Shown piece after piece: positions 12,011-25,185 of a stretch of DNA of 64,000 bases. Each line of letters begins with the position of its first letter. Within the stretch, counting starts at the first letter, position 1. The notes beneath the pieces were generated by a model that saw only the letters and a program-made list of their open reading frames with translations, ran no database searches and had not been told where the DNA came from. The position numbers and the translations under genes are program-made. The stretch lies in NCBI RefSeq assembly GCF_000003195.3, contig NC_012870.2:49790396-49854395 (forward strand). Reading direction: 5' to 3'. Source of the DNA: Sorghum bicolor. Its lineage: Eukaryota > Streptophyta > Magnoliopsida > Poales > Poaceae.

Positions 12011-13518
12011 TGTTGACACTAGCTAACACCACTTAGATACTAGGTTCTCATCCCCAGCATGGTGCCAGAGTATACAAAGGTATTTATAAATGTAAAGGCT
12101 CTCTAGAAAATAATCTATTCTATTCGCAAGCGCACAGATAAAACACCTCATTGTAGCATTTCACCAGGATAAGTATTCCAGGTATCGTTATTTATAATTT
12201 TGCTCAAGGGATCTAAGGAGATTAAATTAAGGGCAAAATTTATCAAGGCATAGACTTGAGATAAACTTGCAAGAACATGATTACTAATGAGAAACTCGTC
12301 ACACAGTCACTTACTTTAGCAGGGGGTAAACCATAAAGATAATGATAATGAATTATAAGTTCAAGGGATAAATAACACAGCGATTAGAAAATAAACTACT
12401 CCTCATATATATAGGTGATGTCGGATTAGCTAGAGAATGGATTCTAAGTTATCTACTAACTACTAAGTCATAATCTACTCTAGTTATCTACAAGATCATA
12501 TATAGCATAAAAGACTCTTCATTCATGTATAAGGAACATTGATAAAGTAAATCAGAGCATCGCATGACTTACTCCACAATACCGGTTCTGCCTGTCCTAT
12601 CAACGGAGGGTGGACTATATAAGAATCAACAAAGCTGTCACTATCGCGAACTACCACACGACCCGGCCAATAGGATACATTTGCAGATAAATAACATCTA
12701 AGCACCACGCTCACATGTGATCTATCACCTAACTCCCTCGCGTCAAGAGCTAAGCGCTTTGCAAACTTATACATAAACTCATTATCAATTAGAACTATAT
12801 CAAATATAGAACTAGAGCAAACTAAGAACATAAAAATTAGAGACATAATGCAATTAGAACAAAGAATTAGAGAAAGATATGAATAATACCAATCTTTATT
12901 ACCGAAGATCCGAATCCACAGCGTAGTGCTCTACTTCTCTAATTGCTATCTAATCAAACCTCTAAACTTGAAGGATTAGGGAGTAGCTATTTCTAATTCT
13001 CTGTGGGAGAGAAGCTCTAAACCCTAACTTTGATGGCTACCTCTGCGTAATGATTTCTTCTCTTCTCCTCCAGGGGCCAGGGGGTCTGGTTTTATAGTCC
13101 CCTCAAGTGAACGTGAGCCATTGGATCAAACCGACATAGATTGTATGGTTTAGATTGATCCTTTAGGTCGGTGGAGTTTAGCCCCGAAGCAGAGTCCTGA
13201 TTGGACTCCTGGCCTGGGCGGGCGCCCAAGGGGGGTGGGCGGGCGCCCTGCCCCCGAGCCCGATTCCCTTCTCGTTCGTTCCCGTGGCTTCTGGACTCTT
13301 CTAGATTGAACAAAATTGCGCGGCACGTAATTATCTCGTTGTAAACATGACATGTGGGCCTTCTCTCCATATTCTCTGATAACCCCCTGCAGAAATAGAT
13401 AAACACCAAAGCTCGTGGAATTCTGTCAGATAAAACCCTAATTCTAGATGTTTGTTTCATATTGATCCTTTTGCATGTTTATTTGATTATTAATTTTGGT
13501 ACTTAAGGACCGTCAACA
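12011..13518 (-). repeat. Element A LTR, right copy (5' LTR in sense)
   Basis: 1,508 bp, same length as the left copy. Both GC boxes are intact at 13216-13227 and 13237-13248. This copy would supply the promoter for the element transcript. Confidence 0.93.
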
Positions 13519-16077
13519 TTCATGAGGCTCAAAAGTATGACACTGGTTTGATTGCATTTTGCTTTTATATGTATGTATCATATTTATCATTAGGTAGCAA
13601 ATATCAAGGTAGCATATTAAATCCCATCACCACATGATCAAATGTATACAACAATTAAGGATAACACATATAAACAACATAATAAACCATCATTTATCAT
13701 CATTAATCATGTTCACCAGTGTCCATCTATTCTATCAGTTTTCCAGGCCGCCCGTATCCGTGGGCACGGCTAGTATACCAGATTTAACACTCTGCAGAGG
13801 TTTTACATCTTTACCCAAGAGTCATGATTTACCCTTTCGCCCGAGGTGATCAGCCTCTTAACCCTCTACTATGGAAGGTCGGCAAGGATCACTATGAAGT
13901 CTTTCAAAAGTTCATCTAACATGTTAGGGCCGCAAGGTTTCCTCAGTGCATAGATGTAGAGCTCCCCTTCCAAATGGCACAATGACATGCAGCCTATACA
14001 CATAAGGACAGAGGCCGCACTATACCCAAAACGGCAAGCCCCTCTAGCGCCCTTTCAGGTAACCTCTAACAAGCTAGAAAAGGTTTTCATATTGAGCTAA
14101 AGCCAGAGCCATATAGTCCTCATGGTTGTACGAGTTGTCCCAGCTTTTGCCAATTGATAAGTCCTTATGGAGGGTCAAGATCAATCTAGCAAAAGCTAGA
14201 GTTCTTTCCACTCTTTATGTTCAAGTTGCTAGAAAGTTTATTTTATTGTTTATTGTATATCCAAATATTCATGTTACAGGATCATGAATTATAATCAAGC
14301 ACTAGCAAGAACTACCCAAATGCATATCCAAATAGGTATCAAGGAATTCAAGGTAACAATCATCTATGAATTTACTAGGGTTGTCAAGGTGGACACATGC
14401 ATATGATATTTGTATTAAAAGTGTGTAGGTAACAAGGATAGTCCCAGGCTATACTTGCCTTAAACACTTGCTCATTTCGCTCATCATCAGCTTTCGGTCA
14501 TCATCTTCTGATCTTCAATGCCCACAAACAGTTCTCATCTACTCGTTGCAAGCACCATACATAGACAAACATAAATGCAGCAAAAAGAAACAACTAAGAA
14601 AAGCTTTAAAAGAGAGCGCACTAAACGGCACGACATGATGCTAAGGTTACCAGAAACGCCGGAACCAAAACTATCATTAAAAAGAAATGACTACTTGAAG
14701 TTTTAGATATTATAAAAGAAACAACTATGATTTTAATATGTTTTCATTAAGAAAAATCATGTGTAACCTACTAATTCAGATAAGTCAAATTATATTTTAA
14801 TTTTAAAACAAATTGGAACTTGTTATATTTTATTTATGATCATGTCTATTATATAATCAATAATCATATTTTAAATATAAGCATGCATGCATCATTTTAA
14901 TCAAAGTAAACTTTAACTTTTCAAAGAAAGTGTGAGAACATCTATTCAAATTATAAATGATACGTGTTGGAGATGACTATATTTACATAATTTTATATCA
15001 TTTATGTCGGTTAAACTTAAACTTGTAAAATAATGTAACATGTGATCTCTAAAATAAGGTTATGTTATATATTGCGTGATTGTCTAAGCAAAATATAATT
15101 ACAACATATTCAAGTTGCTATTAGCTAAATTCAGGACCATATAATTACAAAGGACCGACATGTCAAACCTATATTATTTTTATTTATAAAACTAACTACA
15201 GGCATATTAAGCAATTAAATATTTAGCAACATATGGAAAATATGTGACATCAAAAACATGTAGATTACATTGCTATGAGTCTAACGCAGCTTGAACGGAT
15301 CAAAATGCAGTTAAAACAAAGATTATATGGTCAAAGCAAGCTAGTGTATTTACTTTGTATTTCTAGAATTATTTTTGTAAAGAAAAACGGCCACAAAACT
15401 CATGTGATGTCATCATGTTGTCATCATGGCATAATCAAGTTAGCAATGAAAAAATCTACACTGCAGCCAACACAATATCTCAGCATGATAATTCGGATTG
15501 CCGGCGAACTCAGAAATATAGTCTAGGGACCTCGGTTCGACACAGCGAGGACACACAGAGATACAAAGGCTACGGAGAGCTCACCTAGGTTATTCACAAT
15601 TACGATGGACGCACAGCGAGGACGTAGAGCTCGGTGGAGCGGATGCATCAACAGGTTCTTCACCTCCTCGTGGATCTCAGCAAGACGTACACATACAACA
15701 TCAGCAGGTTCTGTTCCTTAGACATCACGTATATGGGCATGGCTGACTGCTGCCCTGCTAAAGCCTTCGTGGCTGGTTTGCACGGCAGGGGTAAAAATCT
15801 CCACACTCACGCACGCATAAGGGCAGCGCGGCCACGATCTCTGAGCAGCTCGGGGCGGCGGAAGCTAGCTAGGGCAAATCCAATAAACTGATTTATCAAT
15901 AAAGCATATGGCTTCGTCCTTTATATGAGGAAGGAAATCGAGAGGTTCACATATGCAACGATACAGAGGCTGACCCAAAAACACTAGACCTTTCGTAGGC
16001 TCAAAAGTGAGGGAATAGGTGAATATGTGCCAACCTAGTTGATTGAGAAGACAAAGTGATCCGAGATAAATTATTTA

Positions 16078-16309
16078 GGCCTTGTTCAGTTCGCAAAAAT
16101 TTTCAAGATTCCCTATCACATCGAATCGTTAGTCACATGCATGAAGCATTAAATATAGACAAAAACAAAAACTAATTGCACAGTTTACCTGTAATTTGTG
16201 AGATGAATCTTTTGAGCCTAGTTACTCCGTGATTAGACAATGTTTGTCAAATAAAAACAAAAGTGCTACAGTAGCCAAAAACCAAAAATTTTGCCAACTA
16301 AACAAAGCC
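16078..16309. mobile_element. MITE, PIF/Harbinger type
   Basis: 232 bp with terminal inverted repeats GGCCTTGTTCAGTT / AACTAAACAAAGCC and TTA on each side (16075-16077 and 16310-16312), the target preference of PIF/Harbinger elements. The interior has the ATTAAATATAGAC, CTAATTGCACAGTTT and GAGCCTAGTTA segments of the MITE family abundant in Panicoid grasses. It has no coding capacity and is inserted in the H LTR. Confidence 0.88.
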
Positions 16310-16512
16310 TTAGAGCTGATGGAAAGATTTATATTTTTTGGAATTAAATAAATTCATGGATAAAATAATTTCATAAATGTCCAAAATTATTATTAATTAT
16401 ACCGTGAAAAATTATCTGAAAGCTCCAAAAATTCGGGAAAAACTATCAGAGACATTATGGAACAAGAGGAATCCAAATAAAGTATTTTGGAGCTTATGAA
16501 AGGATATCTAGG

Positions 16513-19280
16513 TGTCACACCTAAATTTCAAGAACAAAATAGAGTTCATAAAAGACTCATGTGCGCCCAGAATCAGTCGCACACATAAGTTGAGTTGACA
16601 AATCTTAAATAGTACCATCACAATGTGTATTACATAGCGGAATAATAATTATTACATAGTCTTAAACAAATAAAGATACTCTTGACGGAAGCACCACATA
16701 GGGACATTGTGAACTGGTTGACTCCAAGCCTAGTACTCATAACAGTAGTCCTTATTCCAGTCATCTACATTAGAATATCCTGAGGTGTTGTGAAATAGCA
16801 AGAGTGAGCACATATCGTACTCAACAAGTATAACCAGGGATTCATGAGGCTCAATTTGCTGACACTAGTTTGACTGCGTTAGCTTTTATATGTAGATAGG
16901 ATATTTAATCATTGGATAGCAAATATAAAGGTAGCATAATTAATCCCATAACCACATGATCAATGTATACAAGAATTAAGAAAAACACATATAAACAACA
17001 TAATAAACCATCATTAATCATGTTCACCAGTGTCCATCTATTCCGTCAGTTTTCTGGGCTGTCCGTATCTGTGGGCACGGCTAGTATACCAGATTTAACA
17101 CTCTGCAGAGGTTGTACATCTTTACCCATGAGTCGTGATTTACCCTTTCTCCCGAGGTTGCAAGTCTCTTAACCCCCTTCCTAGGGAGGTCGACAGGGAT
17201 CACTATGAAGCCTTTCAAAGGTTTCGTCTAACAAGTTAGGGCCATTAGATTCACTCAGTAGGTAGATATAGAGCCCCCCTTCTATGGCACATAACACGCA
17301 GCTTATACATACGGACAGAGGCCGCACTATACCCAACGTGTCTAGCCATTTTCACGCCATTTAAGATAACCGCTAATAAGCTAGAAAAAGGTCCTCGTAC
17401 TAAGCTAAAACCAGAGCCATATAGCCCCCATGGTTGTACGAGTTGTCCCAGCTTTAGCCAAGGGATAAGTCATTATGGAGGGCTAAGATCAATTCAGCAA
17501 AAGCTAGAGTTCTTTACACCCTTTATATTCAAGTTGCTAGAAAGCTTATTTTATTGCTTATTGTATATCCAAATATTCATGTTACAAGATCATGGATTAA
17601 TAATCAAGCACTAGCAAGAACTACCTAAATGCATATCTAAATAGGCATCAAGGAATTCAAGATATCAAGCATCTATGATTTCACTAAGGTTGTCAAGGTG
17701 GACACATGCATATGATATTTATATTAAAAGTGGATAGGTAACAAGGATAGTCCCAAGTTATACTTGCCTTGATCAAAGCTCTCCTGAGACTGTAGCTGGT
17801 CGACAAAAGATTGGCCTTGATCACCAACGTATTGCTCACTGTCTATACTCGATCATCAATCAACAACACGCATTCGAACGGAGACAATCATACACAAAGC
17901 AAACAAGCTATAATTAGAACAATACACCAATAGTGATAAAACAAATATAAAAGTTTATAAAAATGTTCTACGCAGCGCTACGATCACCCAGACGTAAAGA
18001 TCACGAAAATCAGAGTTAGAACGGTGAAGTCATGAATTTTCTAAGATTTCTTATAGAAGAATAATTAATTAAATAGTACCACGAAATTAAAAAGTTAGAA
18101 ACTGAGAATACAGAGGTACTAACATGTAGAGCTCGCAAAGACGAACCTAACACAATTTGAGTGGGTCAAATCAGAAGTAAAATGAGCATTTTATGAGCAA
18201 AACCATTTCAGTGGCAAACTTGTAAATATCAGAAAACGTATTTTGATTCAAAGTGGCTTCTATGCGTTTCTAAACCCATTTTTGGAGTACGGGTTTATAC
18301 TTAAAAAGAGCAGGGGCTCTTTCAAAAATTTTCCAAGCGAAGGAGTATCGGAATCTGGCGACCATTGGATCATGAACGAAGGGCCGAGGTCGATCTAGGA
18401 GGGAGGGGTCGGCCGCCGGCGGGCTCCCACGGCGGCGCCATGGCCGTGAGGCCGAACTCCTTGATGGAGCTCGCGAACTAGGCGCTGGACCCACCAAAAA
18501 TGGAACCGAGGGCATGGGGACGAAGCAAGGACTCAAGCGAACTCACCTAGGCGCCCAACGTGGACCGAGAGAGCCTAGAGGAGGCGGACGTCGCGTGATG
18601 GCACATAGCGGCGTCCCTGTTCACATCGGTGATGATTAGGGCTCCACAGAGACCGGTAGAGAACAAGGGTAAGACTCGGGAGTCTCGTTACCTAGTTGTG
18701 AAGCTCGGCAAATACTCAAATTTGACGGCATGGCCACGATTGGCAAGAACCACGGTGGCGGCCTTGCTCGCGGCTCGGTGAGATCCAAAACGATGCCAGA
18801 GCAACCTTAGTATGCAATAGAGGGGAAAGAAAGCCTGGGAGAGGGTCTCGACACCCTATAGAAGCTGGGAAGATCTCTTACTCAGAGAAATCCCGTGGAG
18901 TTCGGGATTTTGGTTCGGTGGCTAAAGAGGAAACCGGCTCGGTTACGATGGAGAAGAAAGGAAGGTGGGAGAAGACACCGGCCCAGTTGTCAGCGAAAGA
19001 AAAAGAGAGGGGAAGGAGGTGTGCGCCTGGGCCAGCTGTTGGGCTGGGAGAGCTAGCCTGCGAGGGAGCCGAGGTAAATGGGGTCTGGGCCACGCGAGGG
19101 GGAGGAAGAGCCAACCCTCGGCTTGGTTCCAGGGTGGCTTCTCTTTTTTTATTTCTATTTCCTTTTTTTCTAAAGCCTTTTGAGAAGAGATTTTAAAACC
19201 TTTTGGAGACAAAACAAACACACAGAAAATAATAAATAATTATTCCAACATGTATGCACAAGCCTGGTTCCTAATCTTAT
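16513..19280 (-). repeat. Element F 3' LTR, distal part
   Basis: Begins TGTCACACCT at 16513; the rest of the LTR is at 42826-42941. A GC-rich segment (18340-19130) resembles LTR leader sequence of Tekay-type elements. Open frames there (18270-19221) overlap on both strands and show no protein family. Confidence 0.75.
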
Positions 19281-19988
19281 TGTCACGGAACCGTCCAAAT
19301 TATAAGAGCACAAGTACAAAAACAATCGCCGAAGTGATCAATTTATCATACTTGAGCCCATATAATTCTGGTAGTCCAACAAAATCACGAGGGATTTCAA
19401 ACCAACCAACATACAAGCAAAGATCGTAGTGATTCAACATAACAAGTCACATGTTACATACATTTCGCAAGTAGTTCAAATACATCGGAGTTCAACAAGG
19501 TTACTACAACTCAGGTTTACAAATAGCGAAAGCAAAGTAATTTGAAACCAATATCACTTTTATTTCAAATACATGCCAGTACCATGGTCCATTCCAACAA
19601 AAGCATCAAAGATGAGGTAACTAGGAAGGATCGTGCCCATGATCTTACTCCTTCACTACAGTAGGAGTCATACAAATCTTGCAGTAGCTATGATACATCA
19701 CAACCTGCAACAAGTGGGAATAAAACCTTGAGTACGAGAATGTACTCAGCTAGACTTACCCGTCATAAACCAGAAATAAATGACACCAAGGAGTATGCAA
19801 GGCTGATATATAAGTGGAGCTTGCTGGACAACATTTTGCATAAAAAGCTTAAGTATAAATAGTTAAACTTTTCTTATTTAGCATCCATTTAATTCTCATT
19901 AACCTATCAACTAGATTAGCACCTGTACTATAGCAATCACTTGATTAATATCTATCAATAATAACCATATCAGGTTTATCAAGTCCGT

Positions 19989-20010
19989 GATCATCATCAT
20001 CATCATCATA
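19989..20010. repeat. (CAT)n microsatellite
   Basis: Seven ATC/CAT units within solo LTR I. Confidence 0.9.
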
Positions 20011-20422
20011 GAACCATTAAGTTATTTAGTGAATGCTACGTTAGCCACTGCTCGGTCAAGTTCTCACTATCCGGGAGAGACGCGATTTAAATCGATTCCT
20101 ATCCAGCTGGAGGGTTATTCCTAACACTCACCCATGCTTCCCCCGTCGGAGACCATGTGGGTCACCTTTGGTACGACTTAGGAATCACGGCTCCGATCAG
20201 CGTCGCACTCCCAGGGCTGCCGCTCGGCCAGGACGATCAGGACTTTTAAATCACCTGCCCTTGGTCTTACGCCAATGGCCCCCCGCACACCGTACTTCCT
20301 TCGGTAGTGCACACTTTATACTTGCCGGTCTTCCGGCCTGAGTCATACTACTAGGCTTCGCGGTCGGAACGACTTATCCGGCCAACTAAGTGTTAGGCAT
20401 GCGTTCAACATGACAAGAGGAC

Positions 20423-22135
20423 TGAAAGCCCATGTTTGGTTTTGGTAATTAATGACACCAAGTTGCTAATGCTTTGTGTTCAAGTGATTTGAGTTAGGCA
20501 TAGAAACACATTTGAAGAAGGAGCAACGTGATATGAGTGGTGGACACATGGTCATAAAGAGAGAAGGCATGAAGTGGAGATCATGGTGATGGACAAGGAG
20601 TAAAGTGATCAAGGCAAAGGTATAAACATAGGATTTTGCTTTTGCCGGTCTAAGTTGAGTAGAGAAGTGATTGACCGGATTTAGGATAGATAGCCATACT
20701 ATAAAGAGGGGAATCTTTAATTGCAAAGGTTATCTAGTGCCACTAAGTGTGAGTCTCTTTTGCATATAACTAGCGCTTAGTGACGTGGTGAGAATACTTG
20801 AGAAAGCCCTAAAAATTATTTGTGAAAATGCTAACTTAAGTGCTCAATTGTTTTTGGTACTTTGTGGGAAAGTTAGCACCTTAAAAAGGGGTTTTGAGTT
20901 GGAAAACCGAGCTAGTAGTCTTGCCCAAATAGAGAGGGTTCGATCGGAATTATTCACTGCCCTACCTGGATATTCTAGTGTTTGTGCTTGCAACAGAGAG
21001 GGGTCGATCGGAATTATTTCCTTCCCGCACTGGAAATTTTCCGGTACTTTAGTTCACCCACGCCAATGGTCAAAAGCGTGTGCGCTTGGAATTATTTCCT
21101 ACACGCACTGGAATTTCTCGTGAGTTTGGGCTGCTGCAACGGTTGGATGAGTGGCTGGCAGAGGATAAGGTCGGGTCTCACCCCTTCCTTTCTTCCTCCT
21201 CAATCCATTCCCCATTCTTGCTCTCTTGAAGAACTCCAAGAAAAGAAAAGCTCTCCCCTCCTCCTCTCTCACACCCAAGGATTTGTGTTCCATTCAAGTG
21301 AGAGATTGAGCTCTAGTGATAGATCTGAGAGCTTCAAGAGCATCTCTTCCCTCTCCTCTCCATCCCCATAGCTTGGTGCTCTTTGGTGAGAGGATTTGGG
21401 AAACCCTAGTGTTGTGCTTTTGTGATTTCATTCTTGTGGCACTAGGTGGTGATTGCAAGTGTGGATTTCTTGTTACTCTTGGGTGTTTCCCAACACCCTA
21501 GACGGCTTGGTGCAAGCGAGGTGTTGAGCTCGTGATTGGAGATTGTTTCGAGCCTCACCAAGTGATTTATGAGGGGTTCTTGAGCCTTCCCCGCGGGAGA
21601 TCAAAATTGGCTACTCTAGTGGATTGCTCGTGGCTTGGAGGATCCCCATCTTGTGAGTGGATGTGCGGCACCCGCTGAGGGTTTGGCTTTGGATTGCCAA
21701 TTAGCTCGCAATCCATCAAGTGGGTGTATCGCCACAACGAGGACTAGCTTGCTGGGAAGCAAGTGAACCTCGGTAAAAATCTTGTGTCATCTCTTGCCGA
21801 GGATTCTCTTGTGATTGTGAGTGATTGGTTGGATATATCTCTACTCTACAATATTGGTATAACAATCACTCTTCACTCCTTTACTTTCTTGTATACCTTG
21901 CTAGTTGTTTAGCTTGTTTAGTTTAGTCTTCTTGTTTAGGAGTGTAACTAGCCTTCTCTTGTTGTTGTGCTTTAGTGTTTAGCCTTGTACTAGTTTGTAT
22001 AGGTTGCTTGCATAGCTTAGTTGAGCTAGTGCTAGTTTTGCTTCGCCTTTTGTTTTACTAACTCACTTGCTTAGTGAAGTTTGTAGAATTTTTTAAATAG
22101 GCTATTCACCCCCCTCTAGCCATTGTGACCTTTGA
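20423..22135 (+). repeat. Element D 5' LTR
   Basis: Starts TGAAAGCCCATG and ends CCTTTGA; the terminal CA of the right copy is mutated to GA here. Open frames inside (20785-21501) are LTR translation that recurs in the 3' LTR. Confidence 0.93.
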
Positions 22136-22137
22136 AG

Positions 22138-22151
22138 TGGTATCAAAGCCG
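22138..22151 (+). other. Element D primer binding site (tRNA-iMet type)
   Basis: TGGTATCAAAGCCG two bases after the 5' LTR; differs at one base from the usual TGGTATCAGAGC complement of initiator tRNA-Met. Confidence 0.88.
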
Positions 22152-22192
22152 AGGCACCGTTTATTTGAGGCTTAACAACCTACGGTGAAGAA

Positions 22193-24197
22193 ATGGCTCT
22201 TAGTTTGCATATCAACAACACCAAGAAGGCACCTTACTTTGATGGCACCAATTATGCTTATTGGAAGGTCAAGATGACCGCCCATCTCAAGTCAATCAAT
22301 AGAGAAGTTTGGAAGGTGACCGAAACAAAGTTTGAGGTTGCAAATGAGAATGCACCAACACCGGTCGAAGAGAAGAAGCTTCAATGCAATGACATTGCAA
22401 TTAGTGCTCTTCATGAAGCTCTTGATGACAAGACCTTTGAGCAAATCAAGAACATTGTGATTGCTCATGATGCATGGGCAAAATTAGAAGAAACATTTGA
22501 GGGCACCAAGGGAACCAAGACCGCCAAGGCATACATCCTCCAAGAAAAGTTCTCAAGCTTCAAGATGCAAGAAGATGAAAGTGTGCCGGAGAAGCCTCAA
22601 GCTCACCGGTTGAAAGTCATTGTGAATGAACTCAAGGCACTTGGGGAAGAAGTAAAAGATAGTCAATTCTCTATGAAGTTCTTGAGAAGCTTGCCCAAGA
22701 GATTTGACACATTGATCACTGTGCTAGTCAAGACAACACTTAGTGAATCAACTCCCCAACAAGTGTTCCAAGAAGTGATGACCGATGATGCTTATAGAGA
22801 GGATGATGAAAAGGATGAGTTGATGAAGAAAAAGAAGAAGGATGGTGAGAAGAAGGATGATGAGAAGAAGAAGAGTGTGGCATTCAAGGCCTCCACATCC
22901 AAGGGCAAAGCCAAGCAAGAATCATCAAGTGAAGAAGAAGCAAGCTCTTGTGATAGTGATGAAGATGAGGAGATGGCTCTTCTTGTCAAGAGATTTGGCA
23001 AGTTTATGAAGAAGAAGGGCTATCGGGCAAGAAGGAAGAAGAGCTCCTCCAAGAAGAATGACCATTCCATGAGGTGCTTTAGATGCCATAGCAAGGATCA
23101 TCTCATCGCCATGTGTCCTTATGATAGTGATGATGAAGATGCTATCAAGAAGGAAAGAAAGAAGCAAAAGAAGAAGCAAGAGAAGAAGGAAGGCTCAAAC
23201 AAGAAGAAGGGTGATGCCCATGTTGCAACTTGGGATAGTGATGACTCCTCAAGTGATGATGATAGCACCAAGAAAAAGGCGCATGCTAGCATTGCAATTC
23301 AAGGAAAGAGCTCCATCTTCGACACTCCATCATGCTTCATGGCTAAGGCCACTAAGGTATCATCCGATGATGAGAGTGACCATGATAGTGATAGTGATAG
23401 TGATGATGATGAACCAACTAAAGATGAACTAATCACTATGCTAGAAGATTGCACTCATCACTATAAAGAAACTAGGAAGGAGTGCAAGGCCTTGCTTAAG
23501 GATAAGAAAACCCTTGAGCAAGAACTTGATGAGCTTAGAGCATCTTATGAGTGTCTAAAGGAAGACCATAAGAAGCTTCAAAAGGCTCACATTAAGCTTG
23601 AAGAAGCTCATTCCTCACTAGTTAACAAATGTGATAATGAGACAACTAAAATTGAAAAAGCTCAAACTTGCAACATAGGCATAACGTGTGATATCTTAAG
23701 TAAGCCTATTGTTATTGCTTCTACTAACCCTTCATGTAGCACATCTACATCATCCTCATCTGGTAGTGATGGTTTCACTTGTGACACCACACTAAAAGTT
23801 GAGAATGAAATTCTCAAGAAGAAGGTGAAAGAGCTCAATCACACCTTAGCCAAGGCTTATGGTGGTGAGGACCGCTTGCTTATGTGCTTGGGTAGCCAAA
23901 GGGCTTCTCTCTACAAAGAGGGATTAGGCTATAACCCCAAGAAAGGCAAAGTATTGCAAAGCTTGCAAGCAAGTTGGTCACCTAGAGCAACAATGCATGA
24001 ACAAGAAACCCAAAGCTTATGTATCCTCAATTAAGCTTAATTCCTTCTATGTGCTTACCAAGGATACAAAAGGTGTTCATGCTAAGTTCATTGGTGCACC
24101 ATGGATGGGCTCAAAGAAGAAAGCCATTTGGGTACCAAAGAGCTTAGTTGCTAACCTTGAAGGACCCAATCAAGTTTGGGTACCTAAAAAGAATTGA
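22193..24197 (+). pseudogene. gag: Element D Gag (Copia type, frameshifted near its end)
   Basis: The first frame (22193-24034) runs 613 codons from the ATG of MALSLHINN. A Copia-type Gag domain (UBN2 family) covers about residues 10-200, followed by an Asp/Glu/Lys-rich linker. A CX2CX4HX4C zinc knuckle is at C295, C298, H303, C308. A coiled coil covers about residues 415-490. Near 23940 the frame is lost: the second knuckle (CKACKQVGHLEQQC, about 23956-23997) and its continuation to 24197 are read in another frame, so an indel has separated Gag from the pol portion. The two-knuckle long Gag is typical of SIRE/Maximus elements. Confidence 0.85.
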
Positions 24198-24213
24198 TCT
24201 TGTCTTGTAGGTC

Positions 24214-25185
24214 AATTACAAAGCCAGAGGAAGGCATTGGGTGCTTGATAGTGGGTGCAATCAACATATGACCGGGGAGTCTTATATGTTCAAATAAATT
24301 GATACTAGTCAAAATGGTGGCTTTGATTCTATCACTTTCGGCAACAACAAGAAAGGCAAGGTCAAAGGGCTTGGTAAAATTGCTATCTCAAATGACATGA
24401 GCATATCAAGTGTGTAGCTAGTTGAGAGCCTTGATTTCAACCTCTTGTCAATTGCACAACTTTGTGACCTTGGTTTCAAGTGCATCTTTGGTAGTGATGA
24501 TGTTGAGGTGGTTAGTGTTGATGGATCAAACTTGATATTCAAAGGATTTAGGCATGGTAGCTTATACTTGGTTGATTTCAATGATAGTGACACTCAATTG
24601 ACATCTTGCCTAATTAGCAAATCAAGTTTGGGTTGGTTGTGGCATAGAAGGCTTGGTCATGTTGGAATGAAACAATTGAACAAACTATTGAGGCATGACT
24701 TAGTTAGAGGCTTGAAGGATATCACCTTTGAGAAGGATAAACCATGTAGTGCTTGTCAAGCCGGAAAGCAAGTTGGAAATGCACATCCTAAGAAAAGTGA
24801 AATGAGCACATCAAAGGCATTTGAGCTATTGCACATGGATTTATTTGGGCCAACAACATACACTAGCATTGGTGGCAACAAGTATGGTTTTGTGATAGTT
24901 GATGACTACACTAGATACACTTGGGTGTTCTTTCTCTATGACAAGAGTGATGTTTGTGATCTATTCAAGTCTTTTGTCAAGAGGGTGCAAAATGAGTTTG
25001 AAACCACTATCAAGAAGATTAGAAGTGATAATGGTAGTGAATTCAAGAACACAAGAATTGAGGAATTGTGTGATGATCTTGGCATTGGACATCAATTCTC
25101 TCCAACATACACTCCTCAATCTAATGGTGTACTTGAAAGAAAGAATAGAACCTTGATTGATATGGCTAGATCAATGCTTAGTTAA
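24214..25185 (+). pseudogene. Element D protease and N-terminal integrase (broken)
   Basis: The protease active site DSG lies at 24247-24255 in a WVLDSGCNQHMTG context; its frame has a TAA at 24295 and a TAG at 24415. The integrase follows in the same frame. A GAG-pre-integrase zinc finger (H..H..C..C in LWHRRLGHVG and CSACQAGK) is near 24640-24760. The DDE core follows, with Asp in HMDLFGP, Asp in IRSDNGSEF and Glu in GVLERKNRT, all present. The frame ends at 25185, where element B is inserted; the stop is made by the target-duplication bases themselves. The remainder resumes at 33477. Confidence 0.88.

Larger units (their letters stand above)
4241..13518 (-). mobile_element. Element A: complete non-autonomous Athila-like Ty3/Gypsy element
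   Basis: A 9,278-bp element with two 1,508-bp LTRs (TGTTGACAC...CCGTCAACA), TTCAT target duplication, a tRNA-Asp-type primer site and a polypurine tract, all on the minus strand. In sense order it encodes gag (11675-10554), a single aspartic protease (10538-9720) and, in place of RT, RNase H and integrase, an ATHILA ORF1-like gene (8859-7276). No reverse transcriptase or integrase motif is present in any frame, so it must have moved with enzymes supplied in trans. By eye the LTRs differ at about 28 positions (about 1.9%). Confidence 0.92.
3891..16512 (-). repeat. Element H: Tekay-like LTR, split by element A
   Basis: Starts TGTCACACCT at 3891 and continues after element A at 13519 to about 16512, roughly 3.34 kb of LTR sequence. 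It is homologous to the F LTR beginning at 16513: both open TGTCACACCT and share blocks such as the ATTCATGAGGCTC region and a CATGTTCACCAGTGTCC segment. A minus-strand TATA-like CATATAAAGG lies near 15920-15930. The far end is lost where F begins. No coding capacity is supported; 13519-16512 is LTR plus the MITE only. Confidence 0.65.

Noticed and set aside
18270..19221. Overlapping GC-rich open frames on both strands
   Set aside because: They lie inside the F LTR, overlap one another and show no family motif.
20785..21501. Open frames of 61-129 codons
   Set aside because: Translation of the D 5' LTR; near-identical frames recur in the 3' LTR at 37133-37849.
22792..23432. Alternative frames within the D gag
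   Set aside because: Shadow frames of the Asp/Glu/Lys-rich repeat in Gag.
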